Assembly: GCF_947495925.1 (NCBI RefSeq)
Contig: NZ_CANMAU010000006.1
Span: 253,001 to 317,000 of the forward strand
Origin: an uncultured Algibacter sp.
Lineage (GTDB): Bacteria > Bacteroidota > Bacteroidia > Flavobacteriales > Flavobacteriaceae
Reading direction: 5' to 3'
Length of the DNA stretch: 64,000 nucleotides
Under the pieces are notes generated by a model. That model saw only the letters and a list, made by a program, of their open reading frames with translations. It did no database searches and was not told the origin of the DNA. Positions 50,422 through 60,800 of this stretch are shown in pieces (positions within the stretch are counted from its first letter, which is position 1; each line of letters opens with the position of its first letter). Made by a program: the position numbers and the translations under genes.

Positions 50422-51465
50422 ATGAAAACAAAACTACTTTTAGTATTATTAATTACCTCTTTGGGATATTCCCAAATTCCTATTGAACAATATGACAGCG
50501 TTACAGAGACTCAATATGTTGGTGTCTCATCGTCCATCATTTTAGATCAGGAAAATATAGCTGAACCTGGAGGTCTTTATGAAATTAATACACTTACAAG
50601 GAGCAGTACAATTAATACAACAGATACTCATACATCACCATCTAGCGGAGTTTCAGTATTTAATGCGGATAGAGAAGAGGGGGTTACCGTTTTTACAACT
50701 AATCAAAGTGAAGGTCATGTGGAATATACTAAAATAGAAGATAACATAGGTATTGTATTGACTTATTCCGATGCTGCGGAAGTGGGTACATTTCCATGGG
50801 GTTATGATTTGTCAAATTCAAGTAATAATAGGAATTCTGATAGTTCTGCTGGTACTTTTGTGTATTCTGATTCTGGAATACCTACCGATATTAATGGAAC
50901 CTTTGATGGTACTATTGCTAGTGAAGTAGATTGGTATGGTACCTTAAAAATAAACGATGTTCTTACTGGAAATGTTAGTAGCGCCTTTGATGGTGAAGTG
51001 ACTCGGTTAAAAGTTGTTCAACAGTTAGATTTGGATGCAGGTCTGATAGGTTCGGGAGATGCTGTGCTTACTTATTATTTTTATTACGACGCTAATTCAG
51101 CTAATATTGTTTTTAGAACAATTTCAGTTGAAGGAAGTTTTACGCCTATAATTGGGGCACCTATTACATTATCAGATTTTATAATGGAAAGTATAGAAAC
51201 TAGTACTTTAAGTACTCTTGAAACTAGTGGGTACAAATTGGATATTAGTATTTATCCGAATCCTGTTGGAAGTCATTTAAATTTGAAATTTGGTAAAGAT
51301 TTCCAAGTTAATTCAATATCTGTTAGTGATTTAAGTGGACGGGAAGTATTAAGAACCCATAATGTATTAGAAAAATTAATGGTGGGGCAACTTGATGCAG
51401 GAATATATTTGGTGTCAATTTTAACCAATAAAGGAGTGTGGACTGAAAAGATTATAAAAAAGTAA
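50422..51465 (+). CDS. T9SS type A sorting-domain secreted protein
   Basis: The 347-aa protein starts with a signal peptide (MKTKLLLVLLITSLGYSQ); I chose this ATG rather than one 75 bases upstream because of the promoter position and the clean signal. The middle (about residues 20-240) is a Ser/Thr/Asn-rich beta domain without known catalytic motif. The last 75 residues (ISIYPNPVGSHLNLKF...LDAGIYLVSI...EKIIKK) form a T9SS type A sorting domain, so it should be exported through the outer membrane and attached to the surface or released. Function unknown. Confidence 0.85.
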   Translation: MKTKLLLVLLITSLGYSQIPIEQYDSVTETQYVGVSSSIILDQENIAEPGGLYEINTLTRSSTINTTDTHTSPSSGVSVFNADREEGVTVFTTNQSEGHVEYTKIEDNIGIVLTYSDAAEVGTFPWGYDLSNSSNNRNSDSSAGTFVYSDSGIPTDINGTFDGTIASEVDWYGTLKINDVLTGNVSSAFDGEVTRLKVVQQLDLDAGLIGSGDAVLTYYFYYDANSANIVFRTISVEGSFTPIIGAPITLSDFIMESIETSTLSTLETSGYKLDISIYPNPVGSHLNLKFGKDFQVNSISVSDLSGREVLRTHNVLEKLMVGQLDAGIYLVSILTNKGVWTEKIIKK

Positions 51466-51485
51466 TACTCTAATATTAAAACTTA

Positions 51486-51516
51486 AAAAAAGCGTTTCAA
51501 TTTTGAAACGCTTTTT
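51486..51516. terminator. Bidirectional terminator between the T9SS gene and lysA
   Basis: AAAAAGCGTTTCAA pairs with TTGAAACGCTTTTT around a two-base centre. Confidence 0.8.
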
Positions 51517-51518
51517 AG

Positions 51519-52751
51519 TTATGCTGTTACTTTTTCTTTTTTAGGAGAAAAATCAAGCTCTACTTGATTCCTTAGTATATCTTCAAAAGTTTCGCGTTTT
51601 CTTATCACATGCGCTTTACCGTTATACCATAATACTTCTGCAGGTCTGCATCTTGAATTATAGTTACTCGCCATGGAGAAACAATAAGCTCCTGCATTTT
51701 TAAAGCAAAGAATATCGCCTTCATTAATTTCATTAATACGTCTGTTATTTCCAAATGTATCCGTCTCACATATGTAGCCTACAACGGTATAAAAACGTTC
51801 ACGTCCTTTAGGGTTTGAAATATTAACAATGTCATGATGAGAGCCGTAAAACATGGGGCGAACTAAATGATTAAACCCAGAATCTACTTGAGCAAATACG
51901 GTAGAGGTGGTTTGCTTTACAGCATTAACTTGTGTTAAAAAGCTACCAGATTCACTTACCAAAAATTTACCAGGTTCAAAAGCTAAGGTTAGATCTTTGC
52001 CATATTCTTTACAGAATGCGTTAAATCTACTAGATAATTTCTTTCCTAGCTCTTCAATATTAGTTTCAATATCTCCTTCTTTATAAGGTACTTTAAATCC
52101 AGATCCAAAATCAATAAAGTCGAGGTTTTTGAATTGTTTTGCCGTATCAAATAATATTTCACTTGCATAAAGAAATACTTCAATATCTAAAATATCACTA
52201 CCTGTGTGCATGTGAATACCATTGATAGTCATTTTTGTGTTTTCAACAATGCGTAAAATATGGGGAATTTGATGTATGGAAATACCAAATTTAGAATCAA
52301 TATGGCCTACAGAAATATTAGCATTACCTCCAGCCATAACATGCGGGTTAATACGAATACAAACAGGTACGTTAGGATGTTTTGTTCCAAACTGCTCCAG
52401 AATAGACAAATTATCAATATTTATTTTGACTCCTAATTTTGCAGCTTCTTCAATCTCTTTTAAAGAAACTCCATTTGGAGTAAATATAATTTGTTCAGGA
52501 GAAAAACCTGCTGCCAAACCTAACTGAACTTCTTGTATTGAAACGGTATCGATTCCTGAGCCTAAAGACTTAAATAATTTTAAAATTGATATGTTAGATA
52601 AGGCCTTCACTGCATAATTAAGCTTTAACTTTTTTACGCTTTTAAAGGCATTGGTTAACCTGTGATACTGACTTTCTATTTTTTCTGCATCATATACATA
52701 AACGGGACTTCCAAAATCTTGTGCAATTCTTAGCAATTGATTTTCTAACAT
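51519..52751 (-). CDS. lysA: Diaminopimelate decarboxylase
   Basis: LysA removes CO2 from meso-diaminopimelate to give lysine. The PLP lysine is in LNYAVKALS (K49 from the chosen start); HMHTGSDI, the GGG-like DFGSGF loop, EPGKFLV and CETDTFG with the substrate Cys are present. I prefer the second ATG (52751), since a TATCTTTG box at 52769-52776 predicts transcription from about 52762, only 1-3 bases before the first ATG (52760). It is monocistronic and divergent from sucC. Confidence 0.94.
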   Translation of the reverse strand: MLENQLLRIAQDFGSPVYVYDAEKIESQYHRLTNAFKSVKKLKLNYAVKALSNISILKLFKSLGSGIDTVSIQEVQLGLAAGFSPEQIIFTPNGVSLKEIEEAAKLGVKINIDNLSILEQFGTKHPNVPVCIRINPHVMAGGNANISVGHIDSKFGISIHQIPHILRIVENTKMTINGIHMHTGSDILDIEVFLYASEILFDTAKQFKNLDFIDFGSGFKVPYKEGDIETNIEELGKKLSSRFNAFCKEYGKDLTLAFEPGKFLVSESGSFLTQVNAVKQTTSTVFAQVDSGFNHLVRPMFYGSHHDIVNISNPKGRERFYTVVGYICETDTFGNNRRINEINEGDILCFKNAGAYCFSMASNYNSRCRPAEVLWYNGKAHVIRKRETFEDILRNQVELDFSPKKEKVTA

Positions 52752-52768
52752 AATATTCAAATTTTTGT

Positions 52769-52798
52769 CAAAGATATTTCTTTATGGAATATTACAAA
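52769..52798 (-). promoter_or_regulatory. Promoter of lysA
   Basis: On the minus strand TTTG and TATCTTTG are separated by 18 bases, both exact. It decides the start codon of lysA. Confidence 0.55.
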
Positions 52799-52894
52799 GG
52801 AATAGATGAAATATTATACAAAATAAACATTTTGTTAAATATTTAACATCGGTATAATATCGATAATATTATAGAAAGTTTTAATAATTAAATA

Positions 52895-52926
52895 TTAGGG
52901 TAAGTAAAGCCTATTATTTACATTTG
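52895..52926 (+). promoter_or_regulatory. Promoter of sucC
   Basis: TACATTTG (52919-52926) is exact; TTAG 20 bases upstream is a weak -33 box. It lies 27 bases before the start codon. Confidence 0.5.
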
Positions 52927-52952
52927 TGATTCTTATAATTATATAGCATATT

Positions 52953-54143
52953 ATGAACTTACACGAATATCAAGGTAAAGAAATATTAAATAGTTTTGGT
53001 GTACGCATCCAAAGAGGTATTGTTGCTCAAAATGCTCAAGAAGCAGTGGCAGCAGCAAAGCAATTGACAAATGAAACTGGAACAAGTTGGCATGTTATAA
53101 AAGCTCAAGTTCACGCAGGTGGACGAGGAAAAGGTGGAGGTGTTAAGCTTGCCAAAAACTTAAAAGAAGTTGAAGAAATAGCTGGACAAATTATTGGTAT
53201 GGATTTGGTTACTCCACAGACTTCTGCTGAAGGTAAGCGAGTTCACCAAGTTTTAATTGCAGAAGATGTTTATTACCCTGGCGAAACAGAGACTAGCGAA
53301 TTTTACGTGTCTGTTTTATTAAATAGAGGGACAGGACGTAATATGATTATGTATTCTACAGAAGGTGGAATGGATATTGAAACTGTTGCTGAAGAAACAC
53401 CACATTTAATATTTACTGAAGAGGTGGATCCTGCAGTTGGTTTAATGCCATTTCAAGCGAGACGTGTTGCTTTCAATTTAGGATTATCTGGTTTGGCTTT
53501 TAAAGAGATGACTAAGTTTGTGACTAATCTTTATACGGCTTATGTAAAGTCTGATTCGTCTTTATTTGAAATAAACCCTGTTCTTAAAACAAGTGATAAC
53601 AAAATTATGGCAGTTGATGCCAAAGTAACTATAGATGATAATGCATTATATAGACACAAGAACTATGTAGATTTACGAGATGTTCGTGAAGAGAGTGCCA
53701 TTGAAGTTGAAGCTGGTGAGTTAGGATTGAATTATGTTGATCTTGATGGAAATGTGGGATGTATGGTGAACGGAGCTGGTTTAGCTATGGCTACCATGGA
53801 TTTAATTAAACAAGCTGGTGGAGAACCTGCCAATTTTTTAGATGTTGGTGGTACTGCTGATGCTGCACGTGTTGAAGCTGCATTTAAAATTATATTGAAA
53901 GACCCTGCCGTTAAAGCTATATTGATTAATATTTTTGGAGGGATTGTGCGTTGTGATCGTGTAGCTCAAGGTGTTATTGATGCTTACAAAAATATGGGGA
54001 ATATTAATGTTCCTATTATTGTGCGTCTACAAGGAACAAATGCAGATATAGCAAAAGAGTTAATTGATAACTCTGGATTAGATGTTATGAGTGCTACGGA
54101 ATTTCAAGAGGCTGCTGATAAAGTTCAGCAAGTATTAGCTTAG
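52953..54143 (+). CDS. sucC: Succinyl-CoA synthetase beta subunit
   Basis: SucC with SucD interconverts succinyl-CoA and succinate with ATP formation in the TCA cycle. The 396-aa length is standard. The ATP-grasp domain starts [12 protein letters not shown], with [19 protein letters not shown], and the CoA-side segment has [15 protein letters not shown] and NFLDVGGTA plus [13 protein letters not shown]. sucD is not adjacent, which is common in this group. A terminator follows directly. Confidence 0.97.
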   Translation: MNLHEYQGKEILNSFGVRIQRGIVAQNAQEAVAAAKQLTNETGTSWHVIKAQVHAGGRGKGGGVKLAKNLKEVEEIAGQIIGMDLVTPQTSAEGKRVHQVLIAEDVYYPGETETSEFYVSVLLNRGTGRNMIMYSTEGGMDIETVAEETPHLIFTEEVDPAVGLMPFQARRVAFNLGLSGLAFKEMTKFVTNLYTAYVKSDSSLFEINPVLKTSDNKIMAVDAKVTIDDNALYRHKNYVDLRDVREESAIEVEAGELGLNYVDLDGNVGCMVNGAGLAMATMDLIKQAGGEPANFLDVGGTADAARVEAAFKIILKDPAVKAILINIFGGIVRCDRVAQGVIDAYKNMGNINVPIIVRLQGTNADIAKELIDNSGLDVMSATEFQEAADKVQQVLA

Positions 54144-54166
54144 ATAAACGATATTTTTTAGATAGT

Positions 54167-54201
54167 AAAAAGTAGTGATTTTATTAATCACTACTTTTTT
54201 T
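54167..54201 (+). terminator. Terminator of sucC
   Basis: AAAAAGTAGTGATT and AATCACTACTTTTT form a long stem with a short AT loop and a T-run. Confidence 0.85.
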
Positions 54202-54312
54202 ATGGACTTAATTAAGCTTTTAATGTTAATAAGTGTTAACATAGCAATGTGTTTGTAACTGTTTTCAGATTTGGTCGTCTAAATAGTATAAATCAATTAA
54301 AAATCAAACATT

Positions 54313-54663
54313 ATGAGAACTGTGAAAACATTATTCTTGGTATTAGCAATCACTTTTACCAGCACAATTATGGCGGAAACGTCACCAAAACCAATATTTA
54401 AAATTGATCATTTATCTGAACTAATTCAAAAGGAATTTAGTACGTTTTTAAAAGATTCAAATTTTAAAATTGAAAAAGACGAAGTAGCCTTTGTAACTAT
54501 TATGTTTAACAAAAAAAATGAAATTGTTGTTTTGTCTGTAGATTCACAAAACAAAGACGTTGAGTTTTTCATAAAAACAAAACTTAACTATAAAAAACTT
54601 CCTGTAAAAAACAATCAAAAATATAAGCGGTATAAATTTCCTATTAGGCTAAGTGCCAATTAA
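54313..54663 (+). CDS. Small exported protein of a flavobacterial family
   Basis: The 116-aa product has a signal peptide (about residues 1-21, ending IMAE) and a small alpha/beta domain (VAFVTIMFNKKNEIVVLSVDSQNKDVEFFIKTKLNYKKLPV) of a kind often found in flavobacterial exported proteins, faintly TonB-C-like in its strand pattern. It is lysine-rich. Function unknown; it is monocistronic. Confidence 0.65.
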   Translation: MRTVKTLFLVLAITFTSTIMAETSPKPIFKIDHLSELIQKEFSTFLKDSNFKIEKDEVAFVTIMFNKKNEIVVLSVDSQNKDVEFFIKTKLNYKKLPVKNNQKYKRYKFPIRLSAN

Positions 54664-54689
54664 TAGCTTTTTGTAAACCATGCATTATA

Positions 54690-54721
54690 AGGAGTAACTT
54701 AAAACAGTTACTCTTTTTTTT
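54690..54721 (+). terminator. Terminator overlapping the DUF1456 stop codon
   Basis: GAGTAAC and GTTACTC form a 7-bp stem with an 8-base loop and a run of eight T for the plus-strand gene. The minus-strand DUF1456 gene ends at 54708 inside this hairpin. Confidence 0.75.
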
Positions 54722-54980
54722 GTTTTCTAGAATCTCCTTTGGGAGTCGATTTTTGTTTAGGAGGCATAGGTCCTCTTAAATGAATGACCAAGCCATTTAA
54801 AAAATTTCTAAGAATTTGATCTCCGCATTCCATGTATTTTGGATGGTCTTCTCTTCTGAAAAAAGCACCAAGTTCACTTTTAGAAATTCTAAAATCAACA
54901 AGTGCTAAAATTTTAACAATATCATCATCGCGTAACTTAAGTGCAACTCTTAGTTTTTTCAGAATATCATTATTTGTCAT
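54708..54980 (-). CDS. DUF1456 (YehS-like) protein, single-repeat form
   Basis: The 90-aa protein matches one of the two repeats of E. coli YehS: NNDILKKLRVALKLRDDDIVKIL, followed by FFRREDHPKYMECGDQILRNFLNGL. The order and the ECGDQ.LRNFL motif correspond to the second repeat of YehS, which is about 156 aa, so this is a half-length member. The tail after residue 70 is Lys/Pro-rich (PPKQKSTPKG). No role is established. Its 3' end lies within the opposite gene's terminator. Confidence 0.82.
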   Translation of the reverse strand: MTNNDILKKLRVALKLRDDDIVKILALVDFRISKSELGAFFRREDHPKYMECGDQILRNFLNGLVIHLRGPMPPKQKSTPKGDSRKQKKE

Positions 54981-55349
54981 ATCAATTTTTTAAGTCTTTA
55001 GTTGGGAATGCATTTCATCGATACCTCTTATACTCAAGCATGTTTTTAGCTTTTTCGGAGATTACAAAGATACCCTAAATATTTATGGTTTTTAAAAACC
55101 AATTTATTGAGATATTTTTTATTTTAAATAATTGTTAATCAATAAATTGCGTTAATGTGGTTCTGAATATTTTTAGATAGTCAATATGTTAAAATGCATT
55201 TTATTTAGATGAATTAATTATGCCGAATGATGAAACAAAGAAAAATACGATTAAATACCTATCACTTTTCGATAAGTTACATTTTTTGCGGGATTATTAA
55301 AAGGCTCTTCTGCGTAACTTTATAATGTAATTAGTTTATCCCTATAATA
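54981..55349. other. AT-rich gap with weak signals
   Basis: These 369 bases hold no secure gene. Visible are a perfect palindrome GGTTTTTAAAAACC (55087-55100) and a 26-codon plus-strand ORF (55220-55300) without promoter evidence. The DUF1456 and TerB-like genes diverge from this region, so their promoters should lie here. Confidence 0.5.
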
Positions 55350-55763
55350 ATGATTAATAGAGTAGAAAAATTGAGTCTTTTATCAGAAATGATTGCCTTT
55401 GCAAAATATGATAAGGACATAAAAAGAATTGAATATAATTTTCTATTAGGAGTAGCAAAACAGTTGGATATTTCTCGTGAAGATTTTGAATACTTAATAG
55501 AGAATCCTATAACATATACTCACTTAAAATCTCATAGTGAACGTATTGTTCAATTTCATAGATTGGTTTTGTTAATGAATATTGAACAAGAGTTTAATGA
55601 AGATAATAACTCAAAAGGAGTTATTAAACTTTACAATTTCGGATTAAGAATGGGGTTAAGTCATGAGTCCATAACAAAGGTGTTGTATTTAATGGAAAGT
55701 TTTCCCAATAAAATAGTACCACCAGATGTGTTGATTGACATATTTAAAACCCAATATAATTAA
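55350..55763 (+). CDS. TerB-like small helical protein
   Basis: The 137-aa protein is all-helical with a TerB/DjlA-like pattern (EKLSLLSEMIAFAKYDKDIKRIEYNFLLGVAKQLDISREDFEYLIEN), in which the acidic residues of TerB are only partly kept. It lacks signal peptide and membrane segments. Relatives are frequently found beside uvrB in flavobacteria, and here it is convergent with uvrB. Function unknown; tellurite resistance should not be assumed. Confidence 0.65.
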   Translation: MINRVEKLSLLSEMIAFAKYDKDIKRIEYNFLLGVAKQLDISREDFEYLIENPITYTHLKSHSERIVQFHRLVLLMNIEQEFNEDNNSKGVIKLYNFGLRMGLSHESITKVLYLMESFPNKIVPPDVLIDIFKTQYN

Positions 55764-55809
55764 TAGCTAAGTTAAATAGGTTTTAAAATGTTTGCTCTTA
55801 ATGGGCAGT

Positions 55810-55840
55810 GAAAAGCTAAAAGTTAAACTTTTAGCTTTTC
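55810..55840. terminator. Hairpin overlapping the 3' end of uvrB
   Basis: GAAAAGCTAAAAGTT and AACTTTTAGCTTTTC form a perfect 15-base inverted repeat that contains the last codons of uvrB. It probably terminates both convergent genes, though the T-tail is short. Confidence 0.45.
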
Positions 55841-57826
55841 TAGTTTGTTTTGGTATGTTTTTATTTCATCACGCAGCTCAGCGGCAATTATAAAATCTAA
55901 GGCTTTTGCAGCTTCTTCCATAAGCTTTCGTTTTTCACGTATTTTCTTTTCAAGTTCTGGTTTACTTAAATATTCGCTTTCTGGTTCTGCTGCTTTAGCA
56001 GCTTCTAATTCATAACTATAAGTACTTACAGAGTTTTTAGACAAAACATTATCCAGACTTTTATTTAATGCTTTGGGAATAAGATTATTTTCTGAATTAT
56101 AAGCTATTTGTTTTTCACGTCTATAGCTAGTCTCATCTATTGTTTTTTGCATACTCTTAGTCACTTTGTCAGCATACATAATGGCTTTTCCATTAAGGTT
56201 TCTTGCAGCTCTACCAACAGTTTGAGTTAGTGATCGAGCCGATCGTAAAAAACCTTCTTTGTCTGCATCCAAAATGGCTACAAGGGACACTTCTGGTAAA
56301 TCTAATCCTTCACGAAGTAGGTTTACACCAACCAAAACATCGAATAAGCCTTTACGTAAATCTTGCATAATTTCAACACGTTCTAAGGTGTCAACATCAC
56401 TATGAATATAACGACATCTAATCTGAATCCGATCTAAGTATTTAGTTAATTCTTCTGCCATACGTTTTGTTAATGTGGTTACTAGCGTACGCTCATCTTT
56501 TTCAATACGTTGCTGAATTTCTTCTATTAAGTCATCAATTTGATTTAGGCTTGGACGTACTTCTATAATAGGGTCTAATAAGCCTGTTGGCCTGATAACT
56601 TGTTCAACATAAATCCCATCCGTTTTTTGTAATTCATAATCAGCAGGGGTTGCGCTTACATATATCACTTGATTTTGTAATGCTTCAAACTCTTCAAATT
56701 TTAATGGTCTATTATCCATAGCAGCAGGAAGTCTAAATCCATATTCTACCAGGTTCTCTTTTCGGCTTCTATCTCCTCCATACATGGCATGGACTTGGGA
56801 AATAGTTACATGACTTTCATCTACAACCATTAAAAAATCATCTGGGAAATAATCTAGCAAACAAAATGGTCGAGTTCCTGGTAATCTACCATCCAAGTAT
56901 CGCGAATAGTTTTCAATACCCGAACAATACCCTAACTCACGTATCATTTCTAAATCAAACTCTGTTCTTTCTTTAAGTCTTTTTGCTTCCAGGTGTTTTC
57001 CTATGTCTTTAAAATAATCATGTTGTTTTACAAGATCATCTTGAATATCTTTAATAGCACCTTGGAGAATATCTGGGGATGTTACGAACATATTGGCAGG
57101 ATATATGTTTAATCTATCATATTTCTCAACAACTTGATTGGTTTGTATATTGAAAGACTCGATATCTTCAATTTCATCACCAAAAAAATGAATTCTAAAC
57201 GCATCGTCTGCATAACTTGGAAAAACGTCAACAGTATCTCCTTTAATTCTAAAATTGCCATGATGGAATTCGCCCTCTGTTCTCGAATATAAACTTTGTA
57301 CTAATTGATGTAATAGTTTTGTTCTTGAAATTTTTTGATCACGTTCTAGGGTGATGACGTTCTTTTGAAATTCAACGGGATTTCCAATACCATATAAACA
57401 AGAAACGGAGGCTACAACCAAAACATCCCGTCTTCCAGATAGTAAAGATGATGTGGTGCTTAATCTCATTTTTTCTATTTCCTCGTTAATTGATAAATCC
57501 TTTTCTATATAAACACCCGAAACCGGAATATATGCTTCTGGTTGATAGTAGTCATAATAGGAAACAAAATACTCGACAGCATTGTTGGGAAAGAACTGTT
57601 TGAATTCAGAATATAGTTGAGCCGCAAGCGTTTTATTATGAGCTAGAACTAGAGTAGGGCGTTGTACTTCTTCAATAACATTGGCAACAGTGAAAGTTTT
57701 TCCAGAGCCTGTAACCCCTAAAAGTGTCTGGTATTGTTCGTTGGTGTTGATACCATCAACGAGTTGTTTGATCGCTTGTGGTTGATCGCCGGTAGGACTA
57801 AATTCAGATTCAATTTTAAATTGCAT
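55823..57826 (-). CDS. uvrB: Excinuclease ABC subunit B
   Basis: UvrB verifies DNA damage in nucleotide excision repair. The 667-aa helicase-like protein has Walker A GVTGSGKT (37-44), the beta-hairpin region YYDYYQPEAYIP, motif II DESH, YGFRLPAAMDNRPL, QTVGRAARN (motif VI) and the C-terminal UVR domain (KLMEEAAKALDFIIAAELRDEI) that contacts UvrC. It starts 27 bases after the T9SS type B gene on the same strand. Confidence 0.97.
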   Translation of the reverse strand: MQFKIESEFSPTGDQPQAIKQLVDGINTNEQYQTLLGVTGSGKTFTVANVIEEVQRPTLVLAHNKTLAAQLYSEFKQFFPNNAVEYFVSYYDYYQPEAYIPVSGVYIEKDLSINEEIEKMRLSTTSSLLSGRRDVLVVASVSCLYGIGNPVEFQKNVITLERDQKISRTKLLHQLVQSLYSRTEGEFHHGNFRIKGDTVDVFPSYADDAFRIHFFGDEIEDIESFNIQTNQVVEKYDRLNIYPANMFVTSPDILQGAIKDIQDDLVKQHDYFKDIGKHLEAKRLKERTEFDLEMIRELGYCSGIENYSRYLDGRLPGTRPFCLLDYFPDDFLMVVDESHVTISQVHAMYGGDRSRKENLVEYGFRLPAAMDNRPLKFEEFEALQNQVIYVSATPADYELQKTDGIYVEQVIRPTGLLDPIIEVRPSLNQIDDLIEEIQQRIEKDERTLVTTLTKRMAEELTKYLDRIQIRCRYIHSDVDTLERVEIMQDLRKGLFDVLVGVNLLREGLDLPEVSLVAILDADKEGFLRSARSLTQTVGRAARNLNGKAIMYADKVTKSMQKTIDETSYRREKQIAYNSENNLIPKALNKSLDNVLSKNSVSTYSYELEAAKAAEPESEYLSKPELEKKIREKRKLMEEAAKALDFIIAAELRDEIKTYQNKLEKLKV

Positions 57827-57853
57827 TATGCAAAATTACACAAAATATAAATG

Positions 57854-60800
57854 CTATCGCTTTAAAGCAAAATGGCCTTTGATTTGAAATGTATTGCCGT
57901 CCTGAACAATACTTGCTAGAAACCAATAATCGTCTGAGGGCATTTTTTGACCGTTATAATTACCATTCCATCCCGTGGAATTATGAGGTAAAGTTTTTAA
58001 AAGTTTACCATATCTATCATAAATATAAACAATGGTTCCCGGAAGCTGATTGGCCCCAGTAACATGCCAAGTGTCATAAATACCGTCTCCGTTTGGCGTT
58101 ACAAACTTTGGGATGTCAAAAACAAAAACTTCTTTTGAAATATCCATACAGCCATTTAAATCACGTACCGTAACAACATGCATACCGAAACTGACATTGT
58201 CAAAAACGTTCGAAGTTTGTGGATTTCCTCCATCAAGTACATAGACATAATTTCCTATTCTACCTAGATTTATGTCTACAGTTATGCTATTTGGGTCCTG
58301 AAAGTCTACAGTAGAGGTGAATTCTATTTCAGCCTGTTCAGACTCTATTACTGTAAAAGTTTTGGTATAGGAACAATTATTAGCTGTGGTTACAGTTACA
58401 GAATAGTCTCCTAGCTCATTTGGGGTCACAAAAATCTCACTTGAAGAAGAATTATTTACTGGAGGGTTAACATTTGTAGACCATAAATAAACATCGTTAG
58501 GGTCACCCGTATAGGCGTCAACACTAATTGGTATACCATCGCATAAAGGGACAACGTCGTTTATAGGGATAACTGGTAATGGATGTACGATAATATTAAA
58601 TTGGGTTATGTCATAACACCCTGTATTATTGTTTTCTAATCGAGCATAAATAATATCTCCATTTTTAGCCGAATAAGGTGCGTTTAATGCGTTTGTGTTT
58701 TCCTCGGCATTAGCTATAGCATCGAAATAGGTGACTGTATATAAAGACTGAGAGAGTGTTCCTAAAACGTTATTCGTGTTTTCTGTTAAATTAAAAGCAA
58801 AAAAACCATCAAAATCATCATCACAGCTTATTAAGTCTGGTGGGATAGTGGCAACAGGATTTGGGTTTATTTGTAAGTTAAATGACGTTGTTGTAAAACA
58901 ACCGTTACTTACATCTTCCAGCCTTAGATGAATTGTATGAACTGAACTAGTGTAATTATAAGTATTACCTAATGGGAATACATTGTTTTCCGCGTCATCG
59001 TTAGTGCTATGATAGGATATGTTTACTAAGGAAGAATCATCAACAATCATATTGTTAACTAAAGATAAATCATAAGTGTCCGTATCATTATCACATATGG
59101 GGATAGTATCAATAGGGGTAAATTGCGGAGGGTTGTTCACTAAAAGTTCTAAAGGTACGAGGGTATAACATCCAGTAATAGGATTAGTAACCGTGAAATA
59201 GATGGTTTTTGATGCTGAAGTAAAATTAGAAGGATCTATAATTTCATTTGAAGCATCTCTTCCATCATCCTCATTTATATCAGACAGCTCATTGTAATAA
59301 TTAATGATTAGTATATCTCTTAACCTATCTATTATCTGAAAGTCTGGAGTCTGTGTTAGTAAATTAAAGGCGGTTAAGTCAAAATTTGCATTTCCCCCAA
59401 ATGTGTCTGCACAATTTGTTATTGAGGGGTTACCAACAAGAACACTAGGAATTGCAGTAATTAGAATATTAATGGGCTCAACAACATGACAAAGCGAATT
59501 GTCATTTTCAATCCTAATATAAATAGTTTCTGTTGTTTTAGAGGTATTAGTGAAAGAATATGGATCTGGTAAAGAATTTTCGTTATTATCAGCATCTTCA
59601 GGACTAATATGAAAGGAAATATTTAAATCATCACCCGTAAACCCCTCACTTAACTCAGCTATTTTTTTATTCAAGTCAAGTTCATATTCGCCACTAGAGC
59701 CCGAATCATCACAAATCACAAAATCTATTACAGGATTGTAGTCGGGAGCTGGAGATACTATTAATTGTATGTTACCCGTGTCAAAACAGGTTGGGTCTGT
59801 AGTGTTTTCAACCCGAACATGAATAGTTTGTTCTCTTGATATGTTGTTATAAATTACATCCTTTGGAATAGGCATAGTAAATGCAGCATCTTCGAAATAA
59901 AAAACTTCTTTTCCTGTTTGTCCATTTAGAACATCCTCATCTATTTCTGACAATATGAAATCAGCCACATCTGAACCGTCAGTTTTACATATTTGAAACT
60001 CAATATTATTTGGAATTATGGGCTCCGTATTAATGAAGGTCTCAAAAGATACTATATTATAACAATTTGTATTACTAACTATATCCTCTATACGTACAAA
60101 TATGGTTTGCGTATTTGTGTTGTAGGTATCTCTTTCTGATTCTGGAATTTCGTTTGTTTTAGTATCAGCATCGTCAAAGGAGGTGAAAAAGTCAATATCA
60201 AGTCCTACTGTACTCGATACTATATCACTAATTTTATTATTTAAATTTACCTCAACAAAACCATCAGTTTCACCGTCAAAATTATCGCAAAGTACAATAT
60301 TAACCGGTGTGTTTGCCGAAGGTGCTGTTATCACCTCAATTTTAAAAGGGTTTACGGTATGGCAACCTACTGCTCCAGGGCTAGTTATTCTTGCAAAAAG
60401 TTCCGTTACTGGGTCCGTATTTTCATAAAATTGAGGTAAAGGATTAATATTGCCATCTGCATCTGTTTGATTTTCGAAATAGGTAACCTCAAAATCTGAA
60501 TTACCGTCATTAATTATATCATCTAACGATGTTAGATCTATTTGTACAATGCCATCATCATCGTCGTCACAATATGGTAAAGTCTTTTCCTCGAATAATA
60601 AAATAGGGTTTATAATTAAAGTGATGTCTGTTTCCTCTTTACATCCAGCACCATCATCAATTTCAACATATACGACTTGGGGGTTAAAAGCATTAAATGG
60701 GAGGCTTTTATCTAAAGCATTTCCGCTATCTCTATCTTCTGGAGTGCGATAAAACGTGACTTCAATGTTATTTGGTAATCCATTATCCGTAGTCATTTCA

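Noticed and set aside
55220-55300. 26-codon ORF before the TerB-like gene
   Set aside because: No promoter or terminator belongs to it and the composition is ordinary; chance is likely.
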